Source: Spirochaetales bacterium
GTDB lineage: Bacteria > Spirochaetota > Spirochaetia > Sphaerochaetales > Sphaerochaetaceae
Reading direction: 5' to 3'
Assembly: GCA_028723145.1 (NCBI GenBank)
Contig: JAQYFM010000071.1
Span: 1-9,708, forward strand
Length of the DNA stretch: 9,708 nucleotides
Shown: piece after piece, positions 1 through 7,332 of the stretch
How positions within the stretch are numbered: the first letter of the stretch is position 1
How the letters are laid out: each line of letters begins with the position of its first letter
The notes under the pieces: generated by a model
Seen by the model: the letters and a program-made list of their open reading frames with translations, nothing else
Told to the model about the DNA's origin: nothing
Database searches by the model: none
Made by a program: the position numbers and the translations under genes

Positions 1-1
1 A

Positions 2-142
2 ATCTTCATTGATGGTGAAAGAGAATGGAATGCTGACAGTGTTGGAGCATACAATATTCTAAGGCTCTATGGTCAAGTAAATAAAAAAGAAATACAAATG
101 AAGATGATTAAGACTCCATATGTATTAAAAGTAGCTGTATAA
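2..142 (+). CDS. tnpB: TnpB (IS200/IS605 OrfB) RNA-guided nuclease, C-terminal fragment
   Basis: The open frame enters from outside the window and ends in TAA at 140-142, giving 46 visible residues. Near the start is the sequence NADSVGAYNILRLY, which matches the last RuvC motif of TnpB proteins (typically NAD/RD-x-NGA-x-NIL). The motif Asp is encoded at 35-37 and would be the third catalytic acidic residue. The following basic tail ending in PYVLKVAV is also typical of TnpB C-termini. TnpB is known to be a DNA nuclease guided by an RNA made from the element's own right end, and it helps the element persist after transposition. The zinc-finger cysteines, the other RuvC motifs and any tnpA lie outside the window, so whether the protein is intact cannot be judged. 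The frame has no lesion where visible. The omega-RNA-like right end follows directly. An IS607-type TnpB is the main alternative. Confidence 0.82.
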   Translation: MFIDGEREWNADSVGAYNILRLYGQVNKKEIQMKMIKTPYVLKVAV

Positions 143-204
143 AAAGCAGTAGCGGTGTCATGGATGCACCCGTGGCTAAACTCCACGATGCTCTGGCAAT
201 TCAA
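143..204 (+). ncRNA. Putative omega-RNA (reRNA) scaffold 3' portion; guide would begin at 205
   Basis: TnpB proteins use an RNA transcribed across the 3' end of tnpB and the element's right end, and the host sequence beyond the end serves as guide. Here the non-coding part holds a perfect 5-bp stem, CGTGG (171-175) and CCACG (183-187), around a 7-base loop CTAAACT. It is followed by CTCTGG and the terminal TTCAA. The 5' boundary is unknown, because these RNAs usually begin inside the tnpB coding region, so only the part after the stop codon is listed. By this model the guide would start at 205 (ttgccgagtaattcac...), which is pectate lyase sequence. The call rests on position and the hairpin. 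No covariance model was run. Confidence 0.5.
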
Positions 205-1272
205 TTGCCGAGTAATTCACAAAAGCAGCAAATAAAAATTAATAATCCTTATTTAACTATTGCTGGTCAAACAGCACCTTCACCAGGTATTACTTTTATT
301 CGTGGTGGATTGACTTTTAATACACATGATATTGTTATGCAACACGTTCGTTTTAGAATGGGTGATGCTGGTGCAGAAATAGGGGAAGGCTATGAACCTG
401 AGATATCAACAGCTGCAAATGGCAACTCTTACAATATTGTTGTTGATCATTGTTCAGTTTCTTGGGGCGTAGATGAGAATCTATCTGTATCAGGAAAAAG
501 AGGATATGGCCCTGAAAATGCTTCTCATGATATTACCTACAGTAATAACTTTATTTCAGAATGCTTAGCTTGGTCTGTTCACAAAAAACAAACTATGAAC
601 CATTCAATGGGTACTCTAGTAATGGATGATTGCACAAATATTGCAATTATTGGCAATTTCTATGCTCACAACTACGAACGTAATCCATGGTTTAAAGGAA
701 ATTCTTCAGGTCTTATTGTAAATAATTTAATCTATGATCCAGGTGCTTGGGCAATTAGATTATCATGGATTCCAAAGGAATGGAAAGGCTTAGAAGAAAA
801 ACCTTCAACTCCTATTGTTTCAATTGTTGGTAACTATGAAAAGGAAGGACCTTCTACAGTAGTAAAAGCTATGGTTGGTTCAAATTATCCTGAAAATGAT
901 GAAAGATGTTATATGGAAGATAACATTATTGTAAAAGTAGATGGTACAACACCAGGTAATCTAACTGATGAATCTATTCCTGTAACACTTCTTGATGAAA
1001 AACCTATATGGATTGATGATTTATCTGTAATAAGTGCATCTGAGGTGCCTGAATATGTATTAAAATATTCAGGAGCTAGACCTAAAGATCGTGATGAATT
1101 TGATCTAAGACTTATTGAAGAATTTAAAACAGGAACTGGAAAGATTATTGATAGTCAAAATGAAGTTGGAGGATACCCTGAGGTAGAATCTACATATAGG
1201 AAACTATTACCTTGCTTAGGTCCTGTTGATGTATGGCTCGATTACTATACATCATCAGTAATGCCATTATAA
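160..1272 (+). pseudogene. Pectate lyase (PL1-like parallel beta-helix), 5' end replaced by an IS right end
   Basis: Pectate lyases cleave polygalacturonate by beta-elimination and are normally exported. The frame carries family signatures: NNPYLTIAGQTAPSPGIT (frame residues 28-45), VVDHCSVSWGVDENLS (94-109), and HNYERNPWFKG (170-180), whose R-x-P-x-x-K pattern matches the catalytic-arginine region of PL1 (Arg174). The C-terminal block YSGARPKDRDEFDLRLI through DSQNEVGGYP (303-340) is also typical. The apparent ATG at 160 is not native. Codons 1-15 (160-204) are transposon right end, and lyase homology starts at about 205, so the export signal and roughly the first coil are missing. The rest, 356 codons, shows no frameshift or stop, which suggests a recent event or a chimeric product that is still made. 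No ribosome-binding site precedes the ATG. It ends 6 bases before a strong terminator. It could be half of an interrupted gene whose 5' part survives left of the element. Confidence 0.85.
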
Positions 1273-1278
1273 TAAAAG

Positions 1279-1308
1279 AATGCACAAAGCTTTCGGGCTT
1301 TGTGCATT
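1279..1308. terminator. Bidirectional rho-independent terminator between lyase remnant and thiI
   Basis: A perfect 12-bp stem, AATGCACAAAGC (1279-1290) and GCTTTGTGCATT (1297-1308), encloses TTTCGG, which can fold further as a U-G pair capped by a UUCG tetraloop. On the plus strand TTTTAT follows directly. On the minus strand the stem is followed by CTTTTATTAT. It sits 6 bases after the lyase stop and 8 bases beyond the thiI stop, so it can end both convergent units. Confidence 0.92.
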
Positions 1309-1316
1309 TTATCAGT

Positions 1317-2507
1317 TTAATTTGTTTCTATCTCTTCGCCTTTAGCATTATATGAATAGATTTTAGTTTCTCTCACTGCTTGATCAAGCATCTGACCCAT
1401 ATCAAGTTTTTCAAAGTGTTTTGTCATCAGCTTCTTATCTGGATTGGTAACAGGATGCTTAGGCGAGAATATAACACAGCAATCTTCAAAAGGTAAAATA
1501 GAAGTCTCATATGTGCCTATTTTCTTACTAATTGAAATAATCTCTTCCTTGTCCATTCCAACTAAAGGACGTAATACAAGATAATCAGTCATACTGTCAG
1601 TGAAAGCCATTGCAGGGAGGGTTTGTGAAGCAACCTGGCTTAATGCTTCACCTGTAATAATTGCGTTGTAACCTCTTTCATTGCAAAGGCGCTCGGCGAC
1701 TTGCATCATACAAGCTCTAAACATCAATGTTGTTTCATCTTCATATGCATTATCTCTTATGTATAGCTGTTGCTGGGTAAATGGAACAACAAAGAGTCTA
1801 GTTCCGCCCAAATATGGGCTAATTAATTTTGCAAGAGTTTTAACCTTCTCAAGTGCTTCATCACTTGTATATGGATATGCATGGAAATATAAGCAATCAA
1901 GATTAACACCCCTTTTTGCCATTTCAAAACCTGCAACAGGTGAATCAATACCGCCAGATAAAAGTAAAATACCTTTACCAGCTGTTCCTGAAGGAAGTCC
2001 ACCAATTCCTTTCTTTTGGCTTGTATATAAATATGCTTCACTTCTTATTTCAACATTTAATACAAAGTCAGGATTAGTTAAGTCTACTCTCATATCAGGG
2101 TAGATATTATGTATTAAATCGGCAAGGTCACATGAAATTTGGTAGCTTGAAAGTTCAAAGCCCTTATCCTCACGGCGAGATTGTACCTTAAATGACTCCT
2201 TTCCAGTTAAGCCAGCTTTCTTAATTAAATACTCAGCCTTCTCTCTTATTAAATCCATATTCTTTTCGCATACAACAGCCTCTGCGTATGCAATAATACC
2301 AAATGTAGTTGAAAGTGCTTTATCAATAACCTCATCTGGACATTCAGGATCAATATAGAAAAAGATTCTACCTTTTTGCTTTACAACATTTGAGTGGTAT
2401 GGCCTAAGCTTATCCTTAATATTGTGTCTTAATCTATTCTCAAATAGAGCTCTATTTTGTCCCTTTAATGAAATTTCTCCAAGTTTAATCAAATATAGCT
2501 TTTTCAC
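1317..2507 (-). CDS. thiI: tRNA 4-thiouridine synthase ThiI (THUMP + PP-loop, no rhodanese domain)
   Basis: ThiI adenylates U8 of tRNA and transfers sulfur to make 4-thiouridine, a near-UV sensor. In some bacteria it also supplies sulfur for the thiamine thiazole. The 396-residue protein begins MKKLYLIKLGEISLKGQNR, the usual ferredoxin-like N-terminus. A THUMP domain follows at about 60-165, then the PP-loop ATP site SGGIDSPVA at 184-192 and the block ITGEALSQVASQT at about 284-296. PFEDCCVIFSPKHPVTNP at 339-356 is the conserved C-terminal region. Unlike E. coli ThiI (482 residues) it has no C-terminal rhodanese domain, like the short form in Bacillus that works with a dedicated NifS-type desulfurase. 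A desulfurase gene lies directly upstream here. The start is GTG, abutting the desulfurase stop, with AAAGGA 7 bases upstream. The 3' end is the shared terminator at 1279-1308. Confidence 0.95.
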   Translation of the reverse strand: MKKLYLIKLGEISLKGQNRALFENRLRHNIKDKLRPYHSNVVKQKGRIFFYIDPECPDEVIDKALSTTFGIIAYAEAVVCEKNMDLIREKAEYLIKKAGLTGKESFKVQSRREDKGFELSSYQISCDLADLIHNIYPDMRVDLTNPDFVLNVEIRSEAYLYTSQKKGIGGLPSGTAGKGILLLSGGIDSPVAGFEMAKRGVNLDCLYFHAYPYTSDEALEKVKTLAKLISPYLGGTRLFVVPFTQQQLYIRDNAYEDETTLMFRACMMQVAERLCNERGYNAIITGEALSQVASQTLPAMAFTDSMTDYLVLRPLVGMDKEEIISISKKIGTYETSILPFEDCCVIFSPKHPVTNPDKKLMTKHFEKLDMGQMLDQAVRETKIYSYNAKGEEIETN

Positions 2508-3632
2508 TTAAAATTCCTTTACCTTATTAATTATTAGCTTTGCTAGCTTAACTGCTTCTTCTTCATCGCTTTCTGGAGCAAATGATATTCTTATTGTACC
2601 CTTTGCATCACTTGGCGAATAGCCTAAAGCGATGATAACATTTTCACTTTTTCCCTTAGCATTATTCGAGCAGGCAGAGCCAGAGGATACTTCATAGCCT
2701 TCATCACTTAGCATCCTTGTTAATACCTCAGATGGAAGTGGGGTAGTGATAGTAAGTACATATCCTGTTATATCATTTTCAGGAGATAGTACCTTAATAT
2801 TATTCTCAATAAACATATTCCTAAGTTTATGATTTATACTCATTACTCTTGATGAATCTTTTTCATAGCATTCTAATGCAGTTAAGAAAGAAACTATTGC
2901 TGGAAGATTTTCAGTGCCACCTCTAACACCCTTTTCCTGTCCACCTGCTTTAGCTATTGCTTGGATATCACCACGCTTTAAATACAAAAGTCCTATTCCT
3001 CTTGGACAATGTATCTTATGAGAAGAAAATGAAGCTCCATCAACATCAAGGTCTGTTAAATTTAGAGGAATTTTTCCTAATGCTTGAACACAGTCTGAGA
3101 AGAAAAAGATTTTTCTATTAATTTCAGTTTCTTTTTTTCTTACTACTTTCACAAGTGCTTTAATATCATTGATTGTTCCAACAACATTATTTACAGCTTG
3201 GATTGCTATAAGCTTTGTATCTTGATTAATTGCATTCTCAAGATCCTCAGGTTTTACATGACCACCCTTAGATTTAAGGATAACTACATCAAATCCTTTT
3301 TCTTTTAATATTGGAGCAAACGATAGAACTGCCTCATGCTCTATTGCTGAAAAGATTACTCTACCTGGACGTTTTAACCATAGAAGTGATGATAAGACAA
3401 TTGAAATTGCTTCACTTGCACCACTTGTAAAAAAGAGTTGCTCTGGCTTTGTCTTTAAAATATTAGCAAAGCCTTGACGAGTTTCATCAAGCTTCTTTTT
3501 TGCCTTCAAGCCTTCACTATGCTTTGAGGAAGGGTTTCCTGGATAGTTTAAGCTAGTATCAATATAACTTTTGAGCGCAGCATCACAAATTTTTGTTGTT
3601 GCTGCATTATCAAAATAACGTAATTCTTGCAT
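2508..3632 (-). CDS. Cysteine desulfurase (NifS/IscS family)
   Basis: This PLP enzyme takes sulfur from L-cysteine and passes it on as a persulfide. Counting from the ATG at 3632 it has 374 residues. It opens with RYFDNAATT, then TSGASEA. His99 stacks on the cofactor (AIEHEAV), NNVVGTIND corresponds to the family's NNEIGTIQP, and Asp180 and Gln183 contact PLP (SDCVQALGK). Lys206 forms the Schiff base (SSHKIHCPRG), RGGTEN begins at 237, and catalytic Cys321 lies in SSGSACSNN. An upstream in-frame TTG at 3668 would add 12 residues (386 aa), but it has no ribosome-binding site and would leave only 35 bases for two divergent promoters, so ATG is preferred. The ATG also lacks a clear Shine-Dalgarno. 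It is first in an operon with thiI, the stop TAA touching thiI's GTG, so it is probably ThiI's sulfur donor. No iscU, sufU or other Fe-S genes are adjacent. Confidence 0.93.
   Translation of the reverse strand: MQELRYFDNAATTKICDAALKSYIDTSLNYPGNPSSKHSEGLKAKKKLDETRQGFANILKTKPEQLFFTSGASEAISIVLSSLLWLKRPGRVIFSAIEHEAVLSFAPILKEKGFDVVILKSKGGHVKPEDLENAINQDTKLIAIQAVNNVVGTINDIKALVKVVRKKETEINRKIFFFSDCVQALGKIPLNLTDLDVDGASFSSHKIHCPRGIGLLYLKRGDIQAIAKAGGQEKGVRGGTENLPAIVSFLTALECYEKDSSRVMSINHKLRNMFIENNIKVLSPENDITGYVLTITTPLPSEVLTRMLSDEGYEVSSGSACSNNAKGKSENVIIALGYSPSDAKGTIRISFAPESDEEEAVKLAKLIINKVKEF
2515..2520 (-). promoter_or_regulatory. Ribosome-binding site of thiI (AAAGGA)
   Basis: AAAGGA lies inside the last codons of the upstream desulfurase, 7 bases before the GTG at 2507. 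It fixes the thiI start at GTG, and its position implies translational coupling with the desulfurase. Confidence 0.75.
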
Positions 3633-3703
3633 AATGCTATTTTCACAGAATGAGCTATTTTTTTTCAAGTAGGCTATTTTAATGTTTATGTAATAAAGAT
3701 AAA
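3633..3703. promoter_or_regulatory. Divergent promoter region between cysteine desulfurase and aroB
   Basis: These 71 AT-rich bases separate two divergently transcribed units, so a promoter for each must lie in or near them. On the plus strand TTCAAG and TATGTA with a 17-base gap form a poor -35/-10 pair, which would give aroB a leader of only a few bases. No convincing minus-strand hexamer pair was found. No operator-like palindrome was noticed. The call rests on gene arrangement more than on motifs. Confidence 0.35.
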
Positions 3704-4789
3704 ATGGGTGCTATGGAAAAAGTGTTTTCAGTTACATTGCAAAGTGGAAAGATAACAGATGTTTATTTTGCCAAAGATATCAAGGACTTATCTTCCCAGC
3801 TATCAAGTTATAGTCAAAATGCTCTATGGGTATTTGATACTAATACAGCACCATTGTTTAAGAACCTTCCACCTAATAGAGTAGTATTAGAAAGTGGTGA
3901 AAAAAATAAAAATCTTAAGAGTATAGAACGTATTATATCTGCTGCTCTTGATTACCATCTAGCAAGAGACTCATATTTTATTGCTTTTGGTGGCGGTGTA
4001 GTTTGTGATATGACCGCTTTAGCTTCTTCATTATATATGAGAGGAACAAAGCTTGTCCTAGTTCCAACAACTCTATTATGTATGGTTGATGCCTCTGTAG
4101 GGGGAAAGACTGCTATAGACTATGCTGGAGCTAAAAACTTAATTGGTACATTTAATCCTGCTCAGGATGTATTAATTTCTTGTGATACTTTAAGAACCCT
4201 CTCTGAAAGTGAATATATTTCAGGGCTTGGAGAAGTGTTAAAGCATGCATTACTATCAAAGGATGAAGAGCTTTATAATTTCCTCGTAAAAGAAAAGGAT
4301 AAAATCCTTTCTCGCGATAGAGATGTAGTATCACAAATGGTTAAGCTTTCAATTGAAGTTAAAAATTTCTACATTGAAAGTGATCCTGAAGAGAAAAAAG
4401 GAATAAGAAGTGCTCTTAATTTAGGTCATACATTTGCTCATGCACTTGAATCAATAACTCATTTCACAGGACTAAGCCATGGTAAAGCTGTTGCTTGGGG
4501 CTGTGGTAGAGCATTAGATATTAGCTATGAGCTTGGATTAATTGATAATGATTTTTACACTAAAGCTAATAATCTCTTTAATATGTATCCTTTTGACATG
4601 GACTATAGAGTTGGAAGAGGCGAGTGGTTAGAATTCCAAGATGCTATTAGCAAAGATAAAAAGAGGATGAGTGGTAGTGTTAAATTTGTTCTTTTAGAGG
4701 GCTTTGGAAAGCCGGTATTAAAGCAACTTGATATGAAGCTTGTTCAACGAACAGTAATCTCAGGACCTGCAAAAAGTAATAATAAATAA
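3704..4789 (+). CDS. aroB: 3-dehydroquinate synthase
   Basis: AroB converts DAHP to 3-dehydroquinate, the second step of the cytosolic shikimate pathway, using NAD+ and a divalent metal. The 361 residues match the family length. The NAD-binding glycine run FGGGVVCDMTALASSLYMRG is at 95-114. The block PTTLLCMVDASVGGKTAID (121-139) is followed by KNLIGTFNPAQDV (144-156). The three metal ligands are visible as Glu177 (GLGEVLKHALL), His242 (GHTFAHALE) and His259 (LSHGKAV). Two starts are possible, ATG at 3704 or ATG at 3713 (MEKVFSV). Neither has a strong Shine-Dalgarno, and AAAGA 4 bases before the first is only weak support. It is a single-gene unit with no other shikimate gene beside it. Its stop codon is part of the terminator stem at 4784-4815. 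Confidence 0.95.
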   Translation: MGAMEKVFSVTLQSGKITDVYFAKDIKDLSSQLSSYSQNALWVFDTNTAPLFKNLPPNRVVLESGEKNKNLKSIERIISAALDYHLARDSYFIAFGGGVVCDMTALASSLYMRGTKLVLVPTTLLCMVDASVGGKTAIDYAGAKNLIGTFNPAQDVLISCDTLRTLSESEYISGLGEVLKHALLSKDEELYNFLVKEKDKILSRDRDVVSQMVKLSIEVKNFYIESDPEEKKGIRSALNLGHTFAHALESITHFTGLSHGKAVAWGCGRALDISYELGLIDNDFYTKANNLFNMYPFDMDYRVGRGEWLEFQDAISKDKKRMSGSVKFVLLEGFGKPVLKQLDMKLVQRTVISGPAKSNNK

Positions 4790-4815
4790 GGAGCGCATTT
4801 GTTCGCTCCTTATTT
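4784..4815. terminator. Bidirectional rho-independent terminator between aroB and hrpA
   Basis: A perfect 12-bp stem, AAATAAGGAGCG (4784-4795) and CGCTCCTTATTT (4804-4815), has the 8-base loop CATTTGTT. The arms are A-rich outside and T-rich outside, so the hairpin ends in a T-run on either strand. The left arm contains the aroB stop codon (4787-4789), and the right arm abuts the helicase stop at 4816. It therefore serves both convergent units. Confidence 0.93.
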
Positions 4816-7332
4816 TTAATCAGCGCTGTAGTCAACAATCGAATCGATTTTCTCAAGGGCTGATAATACTTTTTTCTTTAACTTTGATTTTTTATCTGTA
4901 AGTCTAAAGTTCATCTCTGAGAGTGCATAGTAGGTGTCGTCTATCATACCAGTGATAGTAGAGTAGTTCCTAAATACAAAGGTAGATCCATTTGTGTATT
5001 TTAATCCAACAAACAGAATTAGAGAGCCACTTAATACAGGACAAAAGAGATTATCAAGCTCTTTTTCAATCTCATTCTTTTGAGTTTCAATATCAAGACC
5101 TTTATTATCATAGCTCTTAGCTTTTACTTTATCGGTTTTAATAATTCCACCCTCTTGAATAAGGTCTCTAAGCTTAACAGGCTTTGTAAGCATACACTTT
5201 TCTGCTTTTAATAATACATTAATCTTTCTAACACTACCTCTTTCAAAGCCCTTCTTAACAAGATAAGGAAGATCGAATAGTGGAATAACTGCACATGACT
5301 TTTTCTTCTTTGTGATAAGAGGATAGTCTCTATCAAATATTCTAATAAAGTTACCTTCAACTTTAGTTTCCTGCTCCTCACTCTTTTGTTTTTCTTTCTT
5401 ATTAGAAACAAGAGCCTTAATCAAGTTCTGATCTAGAAGATTTAAGGTTTGTTTATCGAGAGGAGAAACTGTTCGAGCAAACATTCTTGATGTTTTTACT
5501 ATTTCACCAGCAAGTAAAAACTTTGGTGCAGTAGAAAACCAAGAAGAGGAAGGGTGTATGTATATTTGAGTAGCAGTAAGGGATCTATATGTACCTCTAC
5601 TATATTGATAACAGACATATTGTATCAAACCTGAGGCTAAGCAGGTTAAATACTCACTAACAGTTCCACCGCTTGTGATTGGAATTTGCATAGCGCTTAC
5701 TATTTCTTCAAGCTGGGACTCAATATGAACAATTTCATTCATTGTTTGTTCATCAAGAAAATATCTTTTTAAGAAGGCTTGAGCTTCTTTATTTCCTGCT
5801 TCAAGCTTCTCTGAATATTCATTAAATAGTTTTAGATAACCATAGAAGTCACCATATTTTGAGCTTTGGAATCTCGATTGGCGATTACGAGCAATAATCT
5901 CAGAACCACGAGGGAATAAAAATGGTCCCTTCGTAGATAGAAAGGCAGTGGCAATTAAAACTTCCCTCAATACATTTGGAAAGTTTTTAATTGCTTCAAC
6001 AATTACTCTTGAATGTCTTGGAAGCAGTGGAAACTGCACCATCATTTCACCAATAGAAGTAAGGTGTCTATCGTCTGAAATAGCATTAATAAGCTTTAAT
6101 GTTTCTTCAGCTGAGTGCAATGATGAAATCTTAGGTTTAGTGATAAAAGGGAAGTTTTCATAGTCATAAATTCCTAAATCACTCATTCTAAGAGCAACTT
6201 CAGCAAGGTCAGAACGAAGTATTTCCTCTTGGTTAAACTCTGGCCTTGTATCTAGACTGCTTTGACTATAAAAACGATAACATGTTCCTTCTTGAGTTCT
6301 TCCTGCTCTACCTGCTCTTTGCATTGCACTAGATTTACTAATAGGAAGTGGAATTAAGGCCGATGTAAAATCCTTTTGGTTATAGAAGTTTACCTTAGCT
6401 GTACCAAAATCTATTACTGTAGTAATACCATCAATTGTAATACTTGTTTCAGCAATGTTAGTTGCAATAACAACCTTAGTTTTACCTTCTGCAGTAGGGA
6501 TAAATACTCTTTCTTGCTCTTCTTTTGAAAGCCTACCATATAGAGGATATACCTGCAAAGAAGGCCAAAAAGGAGCATTCCTAAGAGCTGTTTCATAAGT
6601 TTTTATTTCATACTCACCACTACAGAAAATTAATATATCTCCTAAATGCTGCTTTGCATTTTTCTCTACAATTTTTAGCATTGAAAGAGAATTTGCTTTC
6701 TCCTCTATCTCCCTTTGGTCATAAACTCTTTCTAATTCTTTTTTATTTTCCTGAAATGGATTTACATACTTTATATCAATTGGAAAGATTTTAGCATCAA
6801 TCGAGATTATTTTAGCTCCTGAAAAGAAGTCAGAGAACTTTTGTGTATTAATTGTAGCAGAGCTAATGATTACCTTTAAATCATGACGCTTTTGAGTAAT
6901 TTGCTTTAAAAGTCCTAGGATAAAATCGATATTTAAACTTCTCTCATGAGCTTCATCGACCATTATGACAGAGTACTTAGAGAGCATAGGATCACTCTTT
7001 AATTCCTGTAACAGAATTCCATCTGTCATAATTTTTATCCTAGTTGTTTCATCACTAGTATCAGCAAAACGCATAGTATATGCGCATAAATTACCATCTA
7101 AATTTAGCTGAGTCTTAATATATTCACAAATAGAGAGGGTTGCGATACGACGAGGCTGAGTAATGCCTATCATACCACTCATATCATATCCAGCTTCCAT
7201 TAAGATAATTGGAAGCTGGGTAGTTTTACCACTTCCAGTTGGACTTTCAATTACAATAACTTGGTTTTGTGATAAAGCATCTAAAATTTCTCTTTTATGC
7301 TTATAGACTGGGAGCTGATGGTAATCGATCAA
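4816..7332 (-). CDS. hrpA: ATP-dependent DEAH-box RNA helicase, HrpA-like short form
   Basis: A superfamily-2 DExH/DEAH helicase of 838 residues. Motif I is SPTGSGKT (30-37) and motif Ia is TQPRRIAT (58-65). Motif II is DEAH (126-129) in MVDEAHERS, and motif III is SAT (158-160). Motif V is TNIAETS (291-297) and motif VI is QRAGRAGR (338-345). A helicase-associated (HA2) region follows at about 375-465. An OB-fold region lies at about 575-630, with IHPSSSWF and AGEIVKTSRMFAR. A lysine-rich linker (644-660) precedes a C-terminal part I do not recognise. E. coli HrpA is about 1,300 residues with a DUF3418 tail, which is missing here. The length is close to that of the Borrelia HrpA involved in RNA metabolism. 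HrpB is an alternative by length, but the motifs read as HrpA-like. The start is TTG, overlapping the hisS stop (TTGA), with AAGGAG 8 bases upstream. It is the last gene of the hisS operon. Confidence 0.88.
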   Translation of the reverse strand: MIDYHQLPVYKHKREILDALSQNQVIVIESPTGSGKTTQLPIILMEAGYDMSGMIGITQPRRIATLSICEYIKTQLNLDGNLCAYTMRFADTSDETTRIKIMTDGILLQELKSDPMLSKYSVIMVDEAHERSLNIDFILGLLKQITQKRHDLKVIISSATINTQKFSDFFSGAKIISIDAKIFPIDIKYVNPFQENKKELERVYDQREIEEKANSLSMLKIVEKNAKQHLGDILIFCSGEYEIKTYETALRNAPFWPSLQVYPLYGRLSKEEQERVFIPTAEGKTKVVIATNIAETSITIDGITTVIDFGTAKVNFYNQKDFTSALIPLPISKSSAMQRAGRAGRTQEGTCYRFYSQSSLDTRPEFNQEEILRSDLAEVALRMSDLGIYDYENFPFITKPKISSLHSAEETLKLINAISDDRHLTSIGEMMVQFPLLPRHSRVIVEAIKNFPNVLREVLIATAFLSTKGPFLFPRGSEIIARNRQSRFQSSKYGDFYGYLKLFNEYSEKLEAGNKEAQAFLKRYFLDEQTMNEIVHIESQLEEIVSAMQIPITSGGTVSEYLTCLASGLIQYVCYQYSRGTYRSLTATQIYIHPSSSWFSTAPKFLLAGEIVKTSRMFARTVSPLDKQTLNLLDQNLIKALVSNKKEKQKSEEQETKVEGNFIRIFDRDYPLITKKKKSCAVIPLFDLPYLVKKGFERGSVRKINVLLKAEKCMLTKPVKLRDLIQEGGIIKTDKVKAKSYDNKGLDIETQKNEIEKELDNLFCPVLSGSLILFVGLKYTNGSTFVFRNYSTITGMIDDTYYALSEMNFRLTDKKSKLKKKVLSALEKIDSIVDYSAD

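Larger units (their letters stand above)
1..204 (+). mobile_element. IS200/IS605-type element, right end (left part outside window)
   Basis: This is the 3' end of an IS605-group or IS1341-type element: the tnpB 3' end (to 142), then about 60 non-coding bases with a hairpin at 171-187, ending in TTCAA at 200-204. The boundary is inferred from two agreeing signs. TCAA is a known right-end cleavage tetranucleotide in this group (IS608). From base 205 the downstream frame reads LPSNSQKQQIKINNPYLTIA, which fits the pectate lyase family, whereas the 15 codons before it do not. A second candidate end, TTCAC at 216-220, would cut into that lyase-like stretch and is less likely. The target-side tetramer next to the left end should lie outside the window. 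Such elements leave no target duplication. Confidence 0.72.

Noticed and set aside
1681..2103. Plus-strand open frame of 140 codons
   Set aside because: It lies wholly inside thiI on the opposite strand, has no ribosome-binding site, and its translation resembles no family. thiI's motifs run through the same bases.
3633..3668. 12-residue N-terminal extension of the cysteine desulfurase from TTG at 3668
   Set aside because: There is no Shine-Dalgarno, the family normally begins a few residues before YFDNAATT, and the extension would consume half of the divergent promoter space.
5948..6163. Plus-strand open frame of 71 codons inside the helicase gene
   Set aside because: It is antisense to well-conserved helicase sequence, with no start signal or family match.
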